14,359 nucleotides of DNA from Nautiliaceae bacterium (GTDB lineage Bacteria > Campylobacterota > Campylobacteria > Campylobacterales > Nautiliaceae), in NCBI GenBank assembly GCA_027063075.1, contig JAMOSM010000054.1:1-14359 (forward strand), read 5' to 3'. The stretch's first letter is position 1; every line of letters starts with the position of its first letter. The translations under genes and the position numbers were made by a program. This document shows, one piece after another, positions 1 to 7,644 of this stretch. The notes under the pieces were generated by a model that was not told the DNA's origin, did not search any database, and worked only from the letters and a program-made list of their open reading frames with translations.

Positions 1-642
1 ATTGTACCTCCCGCAAAAGTTCCAAGAAGAAGAGGGTTTGATACACCTGAAAAAAAAGCGGTGTTACTTCACGCTATAGTGCATATTGAATACTCGGCAA
101 TTGATTTAGCACTCGATGCAGCTTACAGATTTAGAAATTTGCCAAAAGAGTATTATTTCGACTGGCTAGAAGTTGCAGAAGATGAAATAAGACACTTTAA
201 GATGATAAATTCGCTACTTGAAAAAACAGGTTATAAATACGGAGACTTTCCCGTGCATAACTCTTTGTTTGAAGCTTCTTTAAAAACACAGGATTTATTA
301 AGCCGAATGGCAATAATTCCAAGATGGTATGAAGCTAACGGACTTGATGCAAATGAAAAGATAATCAACCGCCTTCAAAAATCAAAAGACCCTTTTGCAA
401 AAGAGGTAATCGAAACTCTTAAAATTATCCTAAAAGAAGAGATACCTCACGTAAGTAAAGGCGATAAATGGTTTAAGTGGGAATGTAAAAGAAAAAATCT
501 TGACCCAATTAGCACATATTTTGAGATAGTTGATAATTTCTTTAAAGACTGGAAGAAAAAAGATATAAACGTAAAAGCCAGACTAAAAGCCGGCTTTAGC
601 TGCGATGAACTTAAAATTTTAAATTCTAAAGTGAAGTGTTAG
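1..642 (+). CDS. DUF455 family ferritin-like protein, 5' truncated by window edge
   Basis: The reading frame is open from base 1 to the TAG at 640-642, giving 213 visible residues; the true start lies left of the window. A GTG at 61 could be taken as a start, but the frame continues upstream with conserved-looking sequence (PRRRGFDTPEKKA), so I treat it as internal. Family marks are HAIVHIEYSAIDLALDA, then WLEVAEDEIRHF, IIPRWYEANGLDAN and LKEEIPHVSKGDKWF. The Glu and Glu-x-x-His residues in these helices fit the metal ligands of a ferritin-like four-helix bundle (DUF455, COG2833). The family has no firmly established function; some members sit near tRNA or iron-related genes. There is no signal peptide in the visible part, so it is probably cytoplasmic. 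Its last 4 bases overlap the end of the convergent gene. Confidence 0.82.
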   Translation: MVPPAKVPRRRGFDTPEKKAVLLHAIVHIEYSAIDLALDAAYRFRNLPKEYYFDWLEVAEDEIRHFKMINSLLEKTGYKYGDFPVHNSLFEASLKTQDLLSRMAIIPRWYEANGLDANEKIINRLQKSKDPFAKEVIETLKIILKEEIPHVSKGDKWFKWECKRKNLDPISTYFEIVDNFFKDWKKKDINVKARLKAGFSCDELKILNSKVKC

Positions 643-652
643 TTAAAACACT
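635..652. terminator. Possible bidirectional hairpin at convergent gene ends
   Basis: AGTGTT (635-640) and AACACT (647-652) form a perfect 6-bp stem with a 6-nt loop. The hairpin covers the stop codons of both convergent genes. On the + strand it is followed by CTATTTTG, a weak T tract; on the - strand there is no good T tract. A terminator role is plausible from position only. Confidence 0.3.
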
Positions 653-1205
653 CTATTTTGCTTCCGTCTTTAAACTCCACTCTAGTTGGGGCAAAATAGA
701 TGTTAAGGTTTTTAGGGTTTTCATCTTTTAAATAATTTTCTAATTCATTGTTTATAAGATGCTTTTTCTTAATAGTAATAATTTTCCCGGGTTTTATATC
801 CACTTTTCTTTCAATAAAATCCTCAAGAATTTTTACCCTGTCTTTATCTTCGGCATAAAGAGTTCCTTTTATAAAAGTCACTTCTTTTGGATAAGTGTTT
901 TTTATTTTTATTTCTAAAAAATAATAAGGGATGATTTCATCAAAATAAGTGTATTTTAAAGAAACAACCTTTAACTTATCACAGCTTTTTATAGCAAACT
1001 GATTTTTTGTCTCAATCTCTTGGGTTTTAATTTTACTTTCCTGAGTTTTCATTTTTTCTTTTAAAAACTTAATTTCATTTTCCTGGGCTTTTACCCTTTT
1101 TTCTAAAGATTCGATTTTTTGTAAAATCAAATCAAGTTTTTTGTTTATATCACTGTCTGCAAACAAAACCGAAAAAATAAACAAAACGGCAACAACCTTT
1201 TTCAT
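639..1205 (-). CDS. Secreted coiled-coil protein, function unknown
   Basis: 188 aa, ATG start preceded by GGAAGA. Residues 1-17 (MKKVVAVLFIFSVLFA) look like a signal peptide with cleavage after the Ala before DSD, so the product is probably periplasmic. Residues about 20-70 form a Lys/Glu-rich coiled coil with heptad-like IESLEKRVKAQE and IKFLKEKMKTQE stretches, likely an oligomerisation stalk. Residues about 75-188 look beta-rich (LKYTYFDEIIPYYFLEIKIKN, VTFIKGTLYAED) and could be an immunoglobulin-like domain. There are two Cys residues, in the KSCDKL stretch and near the C-terminus (IECFN), which could form a disulfide. I do not recognise a named family. It is transcribed from a promoter facing away from the moaC cluster. 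Confidence 0.75.
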   Translation of the reverse strand: MKKVVAVLFIFSVLFADSDINKKLDLILQKIESLEKRVKAQENEIKFLKEKMKTQESKIKTQEIETKNQFAIKSCDKLKVVSLKYTYFDEIIPYYFLEIKIKNTYPKEVTFIKGTLYAEDKDRVKILEDFIERKVDIKPGKIITIKKKHLINNELENYLKDENPKNLNIYFAPTRVEFKDGSKIECFN

Positions 1206-1224
1206 TGTCTTCCTTTTTGAATGT

Positions 1225-1233
1225 ATTTTAGCA
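1225..1233 (-). promoter_or_regulatory. Extended -10 promoter element for the secreted protein gene
   Basis: On the - strand this reads TGCTAAAAT, a TG-extended -10 hexamer (TAAAAT, 5 of 6 to consensus), 20 bases upstream of the ATG at 1205 with the GGAAGA ribosome site between. Campylobacterota often lack a conserved -35 box, so its absence is not decisive. Confidence 0.4.
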
Positions 1234-1242
1234 AAATTAAAG

Positions 1243-1248
1243 TATAAT
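1243..1248 (+). promoter_or_regulatory. -10 box for the 47-aa ORF / moaC-mobA cluster
   Basis: A perfect TATAAT lies 28 bases before the ATG at 1276, in a very AT-rich stretch. TTGAAT at 1217-1222 is a possible -35 but with a long 20-nt spacer. It is the only strong promoter seen before moaC and mobA, so all three genes may be one transcript. Confidence 0.55.
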
Positions 1249-1275
1249 TTTTAAAAACTAACACAAGAGGTGTAA

Positions 1276-1419
1276 ATGAAAGATATACTAGCCTTAATAA
1301 TCTCTTTAATTATTACAATGATTGTATTAAATTACTTAAAACTTCCGTTTATAATAGGTTTTATTGTAGGAAGCATTTTATGGAGCATTTTACATTTTAA
1401 CCTAAAAAAATGGTTATAA
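1276..1419 (+). CDS. Small two-span membrane protein (47 aa)
   Basis: ATG at 1276, stop TAA at 1417-1419, with AGAGG 5 bases before the ATG and a perfect TATAAT box upstream. Residues 4-21 and 24-41 are hydrophobic and form two probable membrane helices separated by LKLP; the C-terminus FNLKKWL is basic and should stay in the cytoplasm. The layout (helix, short LKLP turn, helix) faintly recalls XapX/DUF1427 small membrane proteins, but the match is too loose to name it. It sits 19 bases before moaC. Function unknown. Confidence 0.6.
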   Translation: MKDILALIISLIITMIVLNYLKLPFIIGFIVGSILWSILHFNLKKWL

Positions 1420-1438
1420 TTTTAAAAAAAGGAGTAAA

Positions 1439-1912
1439 ATGAAACTAACTCACATAAATGAAAAACACAATCCTAAAATGGTTGATGTAGGTGATAAAGC
1501 AATTACTAAAAGAATTGCAACTGCAAGCGGAAGAATAAAAATGAAACCATCTACAAAAAAAGCCATTCTTGAAGAAAAAACAAAAAAAGGAGCGGTACTT
1601 CAAACCGCAATAATAGCGGCAATTATGGGGAGCAAAAAAACAAGCGAACTAATCCCGATGTGCCATAATATATTAATTGACGGGGTTGATGTTGATATTG
1701 AAGAAACTGAAGAGGGATTTAAACTAACAGCCACTGCAAAAACAACTTCTAAAACAGGCATTGAAATGGAAGCCCTAACGGCTGTAAGTGTCGGACTTTT
1801 GACAATTTACGATATGGCAAAGGCAATTGACAGAGAAATGGAAATAACAGATATAAAACTTGAATACAAAGCAGGCGGAAAGTCCGGGGAATTTAAAAGA
1901 GATGAAAAGTAA
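1439..1912 (+). CDS. moaC: Cyclic pyranopterin monophosphate synthase MoaC
   Basis: 157 aa, ATG preceded by AAAGGAG. MoaC works with MoaA to turn GTP into cyclic pyranopterin monophosphate, the first step of molybdenum-cofactor synthesis; it converts the 3',8-cyclo-GTP made by MoaA. Recognisable marks are [18 protein letters not shown] near the N-terminus, ELIPMCHN (H76), [20 protein letters not shown] (E111, D125), AKAID (K128) and the C-terminal GGKSGEF (146-152). The catalytic Lys, His, Glu and Asp positions of the family are kept. Length is normal for the family and the protein is cytoplasmic. The next gene, mobA, starts inside its last codons, which suggests translational coupling. Confidence 0.97.
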   Translation: MKLTHINEKHNPKMVDVGDKAITKRIATASGRIKMKPSTKKAILEEKTKKGAVLQTAIIAAIMGSKKTSELIPMCHNILIDGVDVDIEETEEGFKLTATAKTTSKTGIEMEALTAVSVGLLTIYDMAKAIDREMEITDIKLEYKAGGKSGEFKRDEK

Positions 1913-2402
1913 CATCCCCTGCTTTATCCTAGCCGGTGGAAAATCAAGCCGCTTTAAAAGCGACAAAGCAAAACTTTTTTACAAACATCAATACAGTTTA
2001 TGTAAAAAAGTATTTAAAAACATCTATTTTGTAGCGAAAAAAAAGAAATTTAAAAAATACCCGTTTTTTATAGAAAAATCAAAAACTTACGCCCCCGTTT
2101 TTGCACTTGAAGAAATTATAAAAAAACATAAAAAAGTTTTTGTAATAAATATAGATACACCACTTGTAACAGAAAAAGAGATAAAAAAACTACTTTTAAA
2201 AAAAGCTGTTGCAAAAGAAAACCCATTAATCGGATATTATGACTATACAATGCTAAAAAACATCAATAAAAACAGTTTAAAAATCTACGGTATAAACAAA
2301 AGAGAACTCTCAATAAAAAATCACCTTAATATTAATAAAAAAGAAGATTTAAACCTCCTCCCAAATAAAATCAGGAAGAGAATCAAATTCCGCAAATCTT
2401 GA
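1902..2402 (+). CDS. mobA: Molybdenum cofactor guanylyltransferase MobA
   Basis: 166 aa from the ATG at 1902, which overlaps moaC by 11 nt; a TTG further upstream would lie deep in moaC and is rejected. MobA adds GMP from GTP to Mo-molybdopterin, giving the guanine-dinucleotide cofactor used by DMSO-reductase-family enzymes such as nitrate reductase and formate dehydrogenase. The nucleotide-binding loop is [19 protein letters not shown] (8-26), close to the family LAGGxSxRMGxDK but with Lys in place of the Gly after R-F. The metal-binding Asp is in [10 protein letters not shown] (D85), and LNINKKEDL (142-150) matches the usual NINTPEDL-type end. It is shorter than E. coli MobA (about 194 aa). 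The last 54 nt overlap the 3' end of the convergent WD40 gene. The family call is good; substrate preference is inferred from the neighbouring moaC. Confidence 0.82.
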   Translation: MKSNIPCFILAGGKSSRFKSDKAKLFYKHQYSLCKKVFKNIYFVAKKKKFKKYPFFIEKSKTYAPVFALEEIIKKHKKVFVINIDTPLVTEKEIKKLLLKKAVAKENPLIGYYDYTMLKNINKNSLKIYGINKRELSIKNHLNINKKEDLNLLPNKIRKRIKFRKS

Positions 2403-4457
2403 TTTTTCCAAATCCGGCTTAATTTCTATTCCCAGTTTTTTAGCCATTTTTATGATATCTTCTATTTCATTGTCTTTTCCAAAATAAGAGATATAATTAT
2501 TAACACCTTTTTTCAGTTTTGATTCATCTTTGCCAATCAAAACCTCAAGCAGCTGGTTTAAATAAGCACTTTTTAAAATATTAAGAACCCTGTTTTTAAA
2601 AAGCGTGCTGTAAGAAAGCCCTTTTAAAAGGTTTTTTATAGCTTTTACATTACCGCTTGAAGAATATTTTTCAGCCTGTTTAAATTTTGAAGAGATATTT
2701 CTTTGCAATTTTTCATAATCTTCACTCTCTTCTAAAAAAGGATACTCTAATACCATTTTTTCTACTAAGTCATATTCTTTGTTAGCTAAAGCATTTAAAA
2801 AAGCTGAGTATATTTTTGCTTTTTTAATAATCTCTTCAGACTCTTCTTTTTGTTTTGGAAACTGTCTTAAAATATTCGCATAATTTATAGCCTCTTTAAA
2901 ACGCCCCTCTTTTAAAGCCCTTAAAGCCGCATTTTTTATTCTCTCCCCAAATTTTAAAGCCTGTTCATATTCCGGAGTTTCATATAAAAATGGATATCTG
3001 TTAAGTAAAGAAAAAAATTCTTCAAACTTTTTTCCTAAAAGATAACTTTTAACTAAATCATAAAGCTGCTTATCATTAAAAAGAGCCTGTATCAAAGGAG
3101 TTTTTTGAGGGACTCCTCGAAACGGCATAAGAATTTGCCTGACTTTATCTTCCTGTCCTTTTATTTTTATAAGCTCTTTTGCCATGTTAAACACCTTTTT
3201 CCAGTCTTCTTCCATTTTTTTATAATAAATTGTATCTTTAAAAGAAGGATATCTTGATACTAAAGAGTAAGCTAAAGGGTATTTTCTGTTAATTACCGCT
3301 GTTTTAAATTTTTCAAATTCAGCAAAGTCGTTTAAGATATTTTGAATAATACTTCTTTTTTGAGGAACCGACAAAAACGGGGTTAAAATCTGTTTTGCAT
3401 TGTTATAAGCACCTTTTTCCATTAATTTATAAGCGGTTGTCAGTGTTTTATCCCATATGTTTTCCAACTTTTTAAAAAGAGTGCTTCTTTTTAAGAACGG
3501 ATTTTGTTTAGCCAGCTCATACGCTTTTGCATAATCTTTTCTCTCAATAGCCTCATTTAAAAGTTTTTCATCTTCAAAAATATCAAATATATAAACACTT
3601 CCTCCAAGTGTCCCTATCCAAAGGGTAGAATTCTCAGCAACATATGCAATAGAACTTGGAAGTTCTCCTATTTTTATAAATGAGTCGCTAATAAGCTCAT
3701 AATTTATTAAATCATAAAGATAGATTTTTTTCTCTCTTGTAATTACAAACATAAATTCTTCATTTTCATCAAAATCAAAATCAATAACCATATCAGCAAC
3801 ATTTCTAAGCCTTGCCATTACAGAGGCTTTTAGATAATCCCATACAATAAGCTCACCTGTTTTATCACCGCTGACCATTCTTTGAGATTTTAAAAACTTA
3901 ATCTGTGTCACAGCCCCTCTGTGAGCTTTTTTTCTGTAATTTATATTCAAAGAAGAGATGTTTGTAATATTAATCATTTTATCAAAACTGCCCGTTGCAA
4001 CCCACAATGAATTTTTACTAAAGGCACCTGAGAGGACATAATCAGGGTGAGGAGGCAAAGAGATTACCATTTTTCCAGATTCTAAAGACCAAAGATAAGC
4101 CCTGCCATCCATTCCGCCGCTTAAAAGGTAATTTTCGTCAAAATCAAAATTTAAAGACAAAACCTCACCTCTGTGCCAGCCAAGAGTGTAAAGGAGTTTT
4201 TTTTCTTTTATATTCCAGACAGTCGTTTTGTTTTTACCTTTAACGGCAATGGCTAAGTAGTTTCCGTAAGGAGAAATGGCAACACTATTCTCAAGAGGAT
4301 TATTCTCCGGCAGGTTTATTTTAAAACCACCTTTTAATTCAAAATCTATTGAAAATATTCTAAATGTGTTTTTTTTATCAATAATTCCTATTTTTCCATC
4401 TATATACCTAACTAAGCTTACGGGGGTTTTTAAATTTAAAATCTTTTTTACATTCAA
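2349..4457 (-). CDS. WD40 beta-propeller protein with four tandem ~84-aa helical repeats
   Basis: 702 aa with a TTG start at 4457; AAAAGGAGAA sits just upstream (4461-4470) and the nearby ATG is out of frame. Residues about 1-295 are a WD40 propeller of six or seven blades; the clearest blade is HRGEVLSLNFDFDENYLLSG then DGRAYLWSL (95-125), followed by VSGDKTGELIVWD (195-207). Residues about 296-680 are helical and contain four copies of a repeat anchored on NPFL (319-322), RYPSF (402-406), RYPFL (487-491) and EYPFL (571-575), spaced 84, 85 and 84 residues. A second sub-motif recurs in the same register: QILTPFLSVPQK (356), QILMPFRGVPQK (441), a weaker NILRQFPKQK (528) and NLLKGLSY (609). No signal peptide is seen, so it is probably a cytoplasmic scaffold. 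The partner is unknown. It overlaps the end of mobA by 54 nt. Confidence 0.85.
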   Translation of the reverse strand: MNVKKILNLKTPVSLVRYIDGKIGIIDKKNTFRIFSIDFELKGGFKINLPENNPLENSVAISPYGNYLAIAVKGKNKTTVWNIKEKKLLYTLGWHRGEVLSLNFDFDENYLLSGGMDGRAYLWSLESGKMVISLPPHPDYVLSGAFSKNSLWVATGSFDKMINITNISSLNINYRKKAHRGAVTQIKFLKSQRMVSGDKTGELIVWDYLKASVMARLRNVADMVIDFDFDENEEFMFVITREKKIYLYDLINYELISDSFIKIGELPSSIAYVAENSTLWIGTLGGSVYIFDIFEDEKLLNEAIERKDYAKAYELAKQNPFLKRSTLFKKLENIWDKTLTTAYKLMEKGAYNNAKQILTPFLSVPQKRSIIQNILNDFAEFEKFKTAVINRKYPLAYSLVSRYPSFKDTIYYKKMEEDWKKVFNMAKELIKIKGQEDKVRQILMPFRGVPQKTPLIQALFNDKQLYDLVKSYLLGKKFEEFFSLLNRYPFLYETPEYEQALKFGERIKNAALRALKEGRFKEAINYANILRQFPKQKEESEEIIKKAKIYSAFLNALANKEYDLVEKMVLEYPFLEESEDYEKLQRNISSKFKQAEKYSSSGNVKAIKNLLKGLSYSTLFKNRVLNILKSAYLNQLLEVLIGKDESKLKKGVNNYISYFGKDNEIEDIIKMAKKLGIEIKPDLEKSRFAEFDSLPDFIWEEV

Positions 4458-4474
4458 AACTTCTCCTTTTAAAA

Positions 4475-4480
4475 TATGAT
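4475..4480 (+). promoter_or_regulatory. -10 box for polA in the 48-nt divergent gap
   Basis: TATGAT (5 of 6 to TATAAT) lies 25 bases before the polA ATG at 4506. A start near 4487 would give a very short leader with AAAAAGG (ending at 4499) as ribosome site. This supports the 4506 start over the ATG at 4476, which would overlap the promoter. Read on the - strand the same bases give TATCAT (4476-4481), a possible overlapping -10 for the WD40 gene. Confidence 0.4.
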
Positions 4481-4505
4481 AACATTTTACAAAAAAAGGT
4501 TTTTA

Positions 4506-7109
4506 ATGCCAATACTAACACTTATTGACACATTTGGATTTCTGTTTAGAAACTACTATGCACTTGAGAGGGCAAAACTAAAAAGCAAAAAAGGCGTTCC
4601 AACAGGAATGATTACAGGATTTATGAACTTTATAGCTTCTCTTGGAAAAGATTTTGAGACTGATTATATAGCTTTTGCACTTGATAGCAAAGAGGACACT
4701 TTTAGAAAAGAACTTTTCAAAGATTATAAAGCCAACAGAAAAGAACCCCCAGAAGATTTAAAAACACAGCTTCCTATTGCTATAGACCTAATTGAAAAAA
4801 TGGGCTTTAAAATGATAAAAATGCCGGGGTTTGAGAGTGATGATATTATAGCTTCTCTTGCGAAAACTGCTTCAAAAAAAGGAATAAAAGTAAAAATAGT
4901 AAGTCACGATAAAGATATGTATCAGTTAATTGATGAAAATATAGTTATTTTCGACCCTATGAAAAAAAAGGAAATAGGAGTAAATGAATGTATAGAAAAA
5001 TTTGGAGTGCATCCAAAAGATTTTAGAGATTTTCAAGCTCTTGTAGGAGATAAAAGCGACAATATCCCGGGAGTCAGAGGCGTTGGAGAAAAAACGGCTG
5101 CAAAACTGATAAATGAATACCACACCCTTGAGAATATTTATGCAAACATAGACAAAATAAAAGGAGCTTTGCAAAAAAAATTAATAGAAAATAAAGAAAA
5201 CGCTTTTTTAAGCAGAGAACTTGTAACACTAAAAACCGACCTTTTTGAAGATGTAGATTTAAAAGAGTTTAAATACCCAGAAATTAACCCTGTTTTAAAA
5301 GTAGAGGATGAACTTATAGAACTTAATATTACTTCAATACTTGATAGAGTTAAAAAAAACGGGCTTTTTGTAAAAACAAAAGAACCTACAAAACAGATAG
5401 AGTTTGAAGCAGTCATTTTAGAAAATGAAAAAGAACTTTTTGAAACGATTGATAAAATAAAAGATGAGGTTGTAGCATTTGATACGGAAACAGATAGCCT
5501 TGAAAATCCAAAAATCGTGGGATTTAGTTTTGCTTTTGAAAAAAATAGAGCTTATTATGTACCAATTAACCACTTTTATTTAGGGGTAGAAAAGCAAATT
5601 GACGAGAATATAGCCTTAAAAGCTATAGAGAAAATACTTGAAAAAAAAGTAATAGGACATAATTTGAAGTTTGACTTTAAAATGCTAAGAAACTACGGCT
5701 TAAAAACCCCAACGCCCTTAGCAGATACTATGATTATGGCTTGGCTGCTTGACCCCGATTCACATGTTGGACTTGATAATCTTGCAAAAAGATATCTTAA
5801 TCACCAAAACATAAAATATAAAGAAATTGTCGGAAAAAACCAAAACTTTGCAGATATTGACATAAAAACTGCCGCAAAATACGCGGCAGAAGACGCAATA
5901 ATTACGCTTAAACTCTACGAAAAATTAAAAGACAAACTTTGGGATGAGGTAAAGTGGGATTTTGAAAATATAGAAATGCCTTTTATAAACATTTTAATAG
6001 ATATGGAAAAAGAGGGAATAAAGGTTGATATAGAGTATCTTGAAAAACTTCAAAAAGAACTCTCTTATAAATTAAAAAACTTAACAAGTGAAATTTATAA
6101 CTTAGCAGGTGAAGAGTTTAATATAAAATCTCCAAAACAACTAAGTCATATTCTGTTTGAAGTCTTAAAACTTCCTGCAAAGAAAAAAACAAAAACAGCC
6201 TACTCAACCGATGAAAAAGTATTAAACTCTTTAAAAGAGGCTCACCCTATTATTCCAAAACTGCTTGAGTATAGAAAAATTGATAAACTGCTCTCAACTT
6301 ATGTAATTCCTCTAAAAGAGTATGCAAAAAAAGATAAAAACCATAAAATCTATACAAACTTTTTACAAACAGGAACAGCCACAGGCAGACTCTCAAGCAA
6401 AAACCCAAACCTGCAAAACATTCCAACTTCAACCGAAATAAACATAAGAAACGCATTTATAACAGATAAACTATTTGCAAGTCTTGATTATTCTCAGATA
6501 GAACTAAGACTTCTTGCTCACTTTAGCAAAGATGAAAATTTAATAAAAGCGTTTTTAAACAACGAAGATATACACCAAAAAACCGCTGATTTGATAGGAG
6601 TTAGCAGAAGTATTGCAAAATCGATTAACTTTGGTCTTATTTACGGAATGGGACCTAAAAAACTGAGTGAAACCATAAATGTATCTCTTAAAGAAGCAAG
6701 AGAATTTATTGAAAAATATTTTAAATCATTTCCAACAGTTAAACACTTTATTGAGAAAACAAAAGAAGAAGCAAAACAAAAAGGGTATGTAGAAACATTA
6801 CTTAAAAGAAGAAGATTTTTTGATTTTACAAACGCAAACCAAAGATTAATAGCAGCATACGAAAGAGAAGCCGTTAATACGATTTTTCAAGGAAGTGCGG
6901 CTGATATAATAAAAAAAGCAATGATAGAAATTAAAAAAAAATATCCAAACTCAAAAATGGTCCTTCAAATTCACGATGAACTGATTTTTGAAATAGAAAA
7001 TGAAAATCAGGCTCAGGAATATAAAAAAATAATGGAAAACGCCTTTAAATTGAAAGTGCCTTTAAAAGTAGAGATGAGTTTTGCTAAAAGATGGGGTGAG
7101 CTTAAATAA
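4506..7109 (+). CDS. polA: DNA polymerase I
   Basis: 867 aa from the ATG at 4506; an in-frame ATG 30 nt upstream would add MITFYKKRFL, which is unlike the family N-terminus. PolA fills gaps and removes RNA primers in replication and repair. Domain order: 5'-nuclease (1 to about 290) with LIDTFGFLFRNYYAL, GFESDDIIASLA and GDKSDNIPGVRGVGEKTA; 3'-5' proofreading exonuclease (about 320-480) with all DEDDy residues, namely FDTETDS (D326, E328), GHNLKFD (N386, D390) and KYAAEDA (Y459, D463); polymerase domain with motif A LDYSQIELRL (D661), motif B RSIAKSINFGLIYG (R701, K705) and motif C LQIHDELIFE (D824). Proofreading therefore looks active, unlike in Taq. The segment between the IHQKTA helix and motif B is about nine residues shorter than in E. 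coli, as far as I recall that sequence. Its 3' end overlaps the convergent kinase gene by 8 nt. Confidence 0.97.
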   Translation: MPILTLIDTFGFLFRNYYALERAKLKSKKGVPTGMITGFMNFIASLGKDFETDYIAFALDSKEDTFRKELFKDYKANRKEPPEDLKTQLPIAIDLIEKMGFKMIKMPGFESDDIIASLAKTASKKGIKVKIVSHDKDMYQLIDENIVIFDPMKKKEIGVNECIEKFGVHPKDFRDFQALVGDKSDNIPGVRGVGEKTAAKLINEYHTLENIYANIDKIKGALQKKLIENKENAFLSRELVTLKTDLFEDVDLKEFKYPEINPVLKVEDELIELNITSILDRVKKNGLFVKTKEPTKQIEFEAVILENEKELFETIDKIKDEVVAFDTETDSLENPKIVGFSFAFEKNRAYYVPINHFYLGVEKQIDENIALKAIEKILEKKVIGHNLKFDFKMLRNYGLKTPTPLADTMIMAWLLDPDSHVGLDNLAKRYLNHQNIKYKEIVGKNQNFADIDIKTAAKYAAEDAIITLKLYEKLKDKLWDEVKWDFENIEMPFINILIDMEKEGIKVDIEYLEKLQKELSYKLKNLTSEIYNLAGEEFNIKSPKQLSHILFEVLKLPAKKKTKTAYSTDEKVLNSLKEAHPIIPKLLEYRKIDKLLSTYVIPLKEYAKKDKNHKIYTNFLQTGTATGRLSSKNPNLQNIPTSTEINIRNAFITDKLFASLDYSQIELRLLAHFSKDENLIKAFLNNEDIHQKTADLIGVSRSIAKSINFGLIYGMGPKKLSETINVSLKEAREFIEKYFKSFPTVKHFIEKTKEEAKQKGYVETLLKRRRFFDFTNANQRLIAAYEREAVNTIFQGSAADIIKKAMIEIKKKYPNSKMVLQIHDELIFEIENENQAQEYKKIMENAFKLKVPLKVEMSFAKRWGELK

Positions 7110-7141
7110 CTCTTATCACCTTATCTACTTTAAATTTTTTT
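7089..7141 (+). terminator. Possible polA terminator hairpin
   Basis: In the + strand RNA, 7089-7099 (AGATGGGGTGA) can pair with 7116-7126 (TCACCTTATCT) as an 11-bp stem including two G-U pairs, with a 16-nt loop. It is followed by ACTTTAAA and a run of seven T (7135-7141). The stem covers the polA stop codon. The large loop and the gap before the T run make this only a candidate. The same stem would have A-C mismatches on the - strand, so it would act in one direction. Confidence 0.3.
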
Positions 7142-7542
7142 ATATTCTCTTTTTTGTAATTTTTAATCTGTTTTTTTATAACCTCCAAAGGAACATTATG
7201 AATATTTCTTTTATAATGCCATAAAGCTCCTTTTGGTCTGAAATCCACCAAAATTACTTTATATCCATACTCTTTTGCTTTTTTTATATAAGGCTTTGCA
7301 TCTTTTGCCAAAATATTTGTATTATCTACAACTACAACTCTTTTTTTCTTTTTTAAAGACTCTTCAAAATTTTTAAGATTTTTTTTGTGATAAAACCCAA
7401 GCTTTTTAAAATCAAACTTGTATTTTCCGTTTATATAAAAAAAACTGTCAGTTGAATGAACAACCCTGTCTTTTGGAAGTTTTTTTACAAATGTGCTTTT
7501 ACCACTTCCACTAACTCCCCTTAAAATATATACTCTTTTCAA
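7102..7542 (-). CDS. N4BP2-like / polynucleotide-kinase-like P-loop ATPase (AAA_33)
   Basis: 146 aa with a TTG start at 7542, preceded by AAAGGGAAAA. Walker A is GVSGSGKST (9-17). Next come VVHSTDSFF (27-35), the catalytic-Asp position of this kinase group, VVVDNTN (70-76) and RNIHNVP (112-118), which matches the R-N-x-H-x-V-P signature of the N4BP2-like proteins related to the 5'-OH polynucleotide kinase of phage T4. The protein holds only the kinase-like core; no phosphatase or ligase domain is attached. Substrate is unknown: RNA or DNA 5' ends, or another small phosphoryl acceptor, are possible. It stands alone as a leftward gene, convergent with polA, with its own promoter. The family call is good and the substrate open. 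Confidence 0.8.
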   Translation of the reverse strand: MKRVYILRGVSGSGKSTFVKKLPKDRVVHSTDSFFYINGKYKFDFKKLGFYHKKNLKNFEESLKKKKRVVVVDNTNILAKDAKPYIKKAKEYGYKVILVDFRPKGALWHYKRNIHNVPLEVIKKQIKNYKKENIKKFKVDKVIRVI

Positions 7543-7565
7543 ATTTTCCCTTTTTTTACAAAAAT

Positions 7566-7594
7566 TTTATAAAAATTTTACAAAAGCTATTCAA
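7566..7594 (-). promoter_or_regulatory. Promoter for the N4BP2-like kinase gene
   Basis: On the - strand: TTGAAT (7594-7589) as -35, a 17-nt spacer, then TATAAA (7571-7566) as -10. This is 24 bases before the TTG start at 7542 and leaves room for the ribosome site. Confidence 0.45.
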
Positions 7595-7606
7595 TTTATG
7601 CTTAAT
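7577..7606 (+). promoter_or_regulatory. Weak promoter candidate for the 36-aa ORF
   Basis: TTTACA (7577-7582) and CTTAAT (7601-7606) are separated by 18 nt, upstream of the ATG at 7645. TATGCT at 7597 is an alternative -10. The region is so AT-rich that chance matches are likely. Confidence 0.25.
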
Positions 7607-7644
7607 TATCCGATTTATTTTTAAATAACACAAAGGATTAAAAA

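Noticed and set aside
4476..4505. Alternative polA start adding ten residues
   Set aside because: The extra N-terminus is unlike the family and would overlap the likely -10 box; the ATG at 4506 has AAAAAGG upstream.
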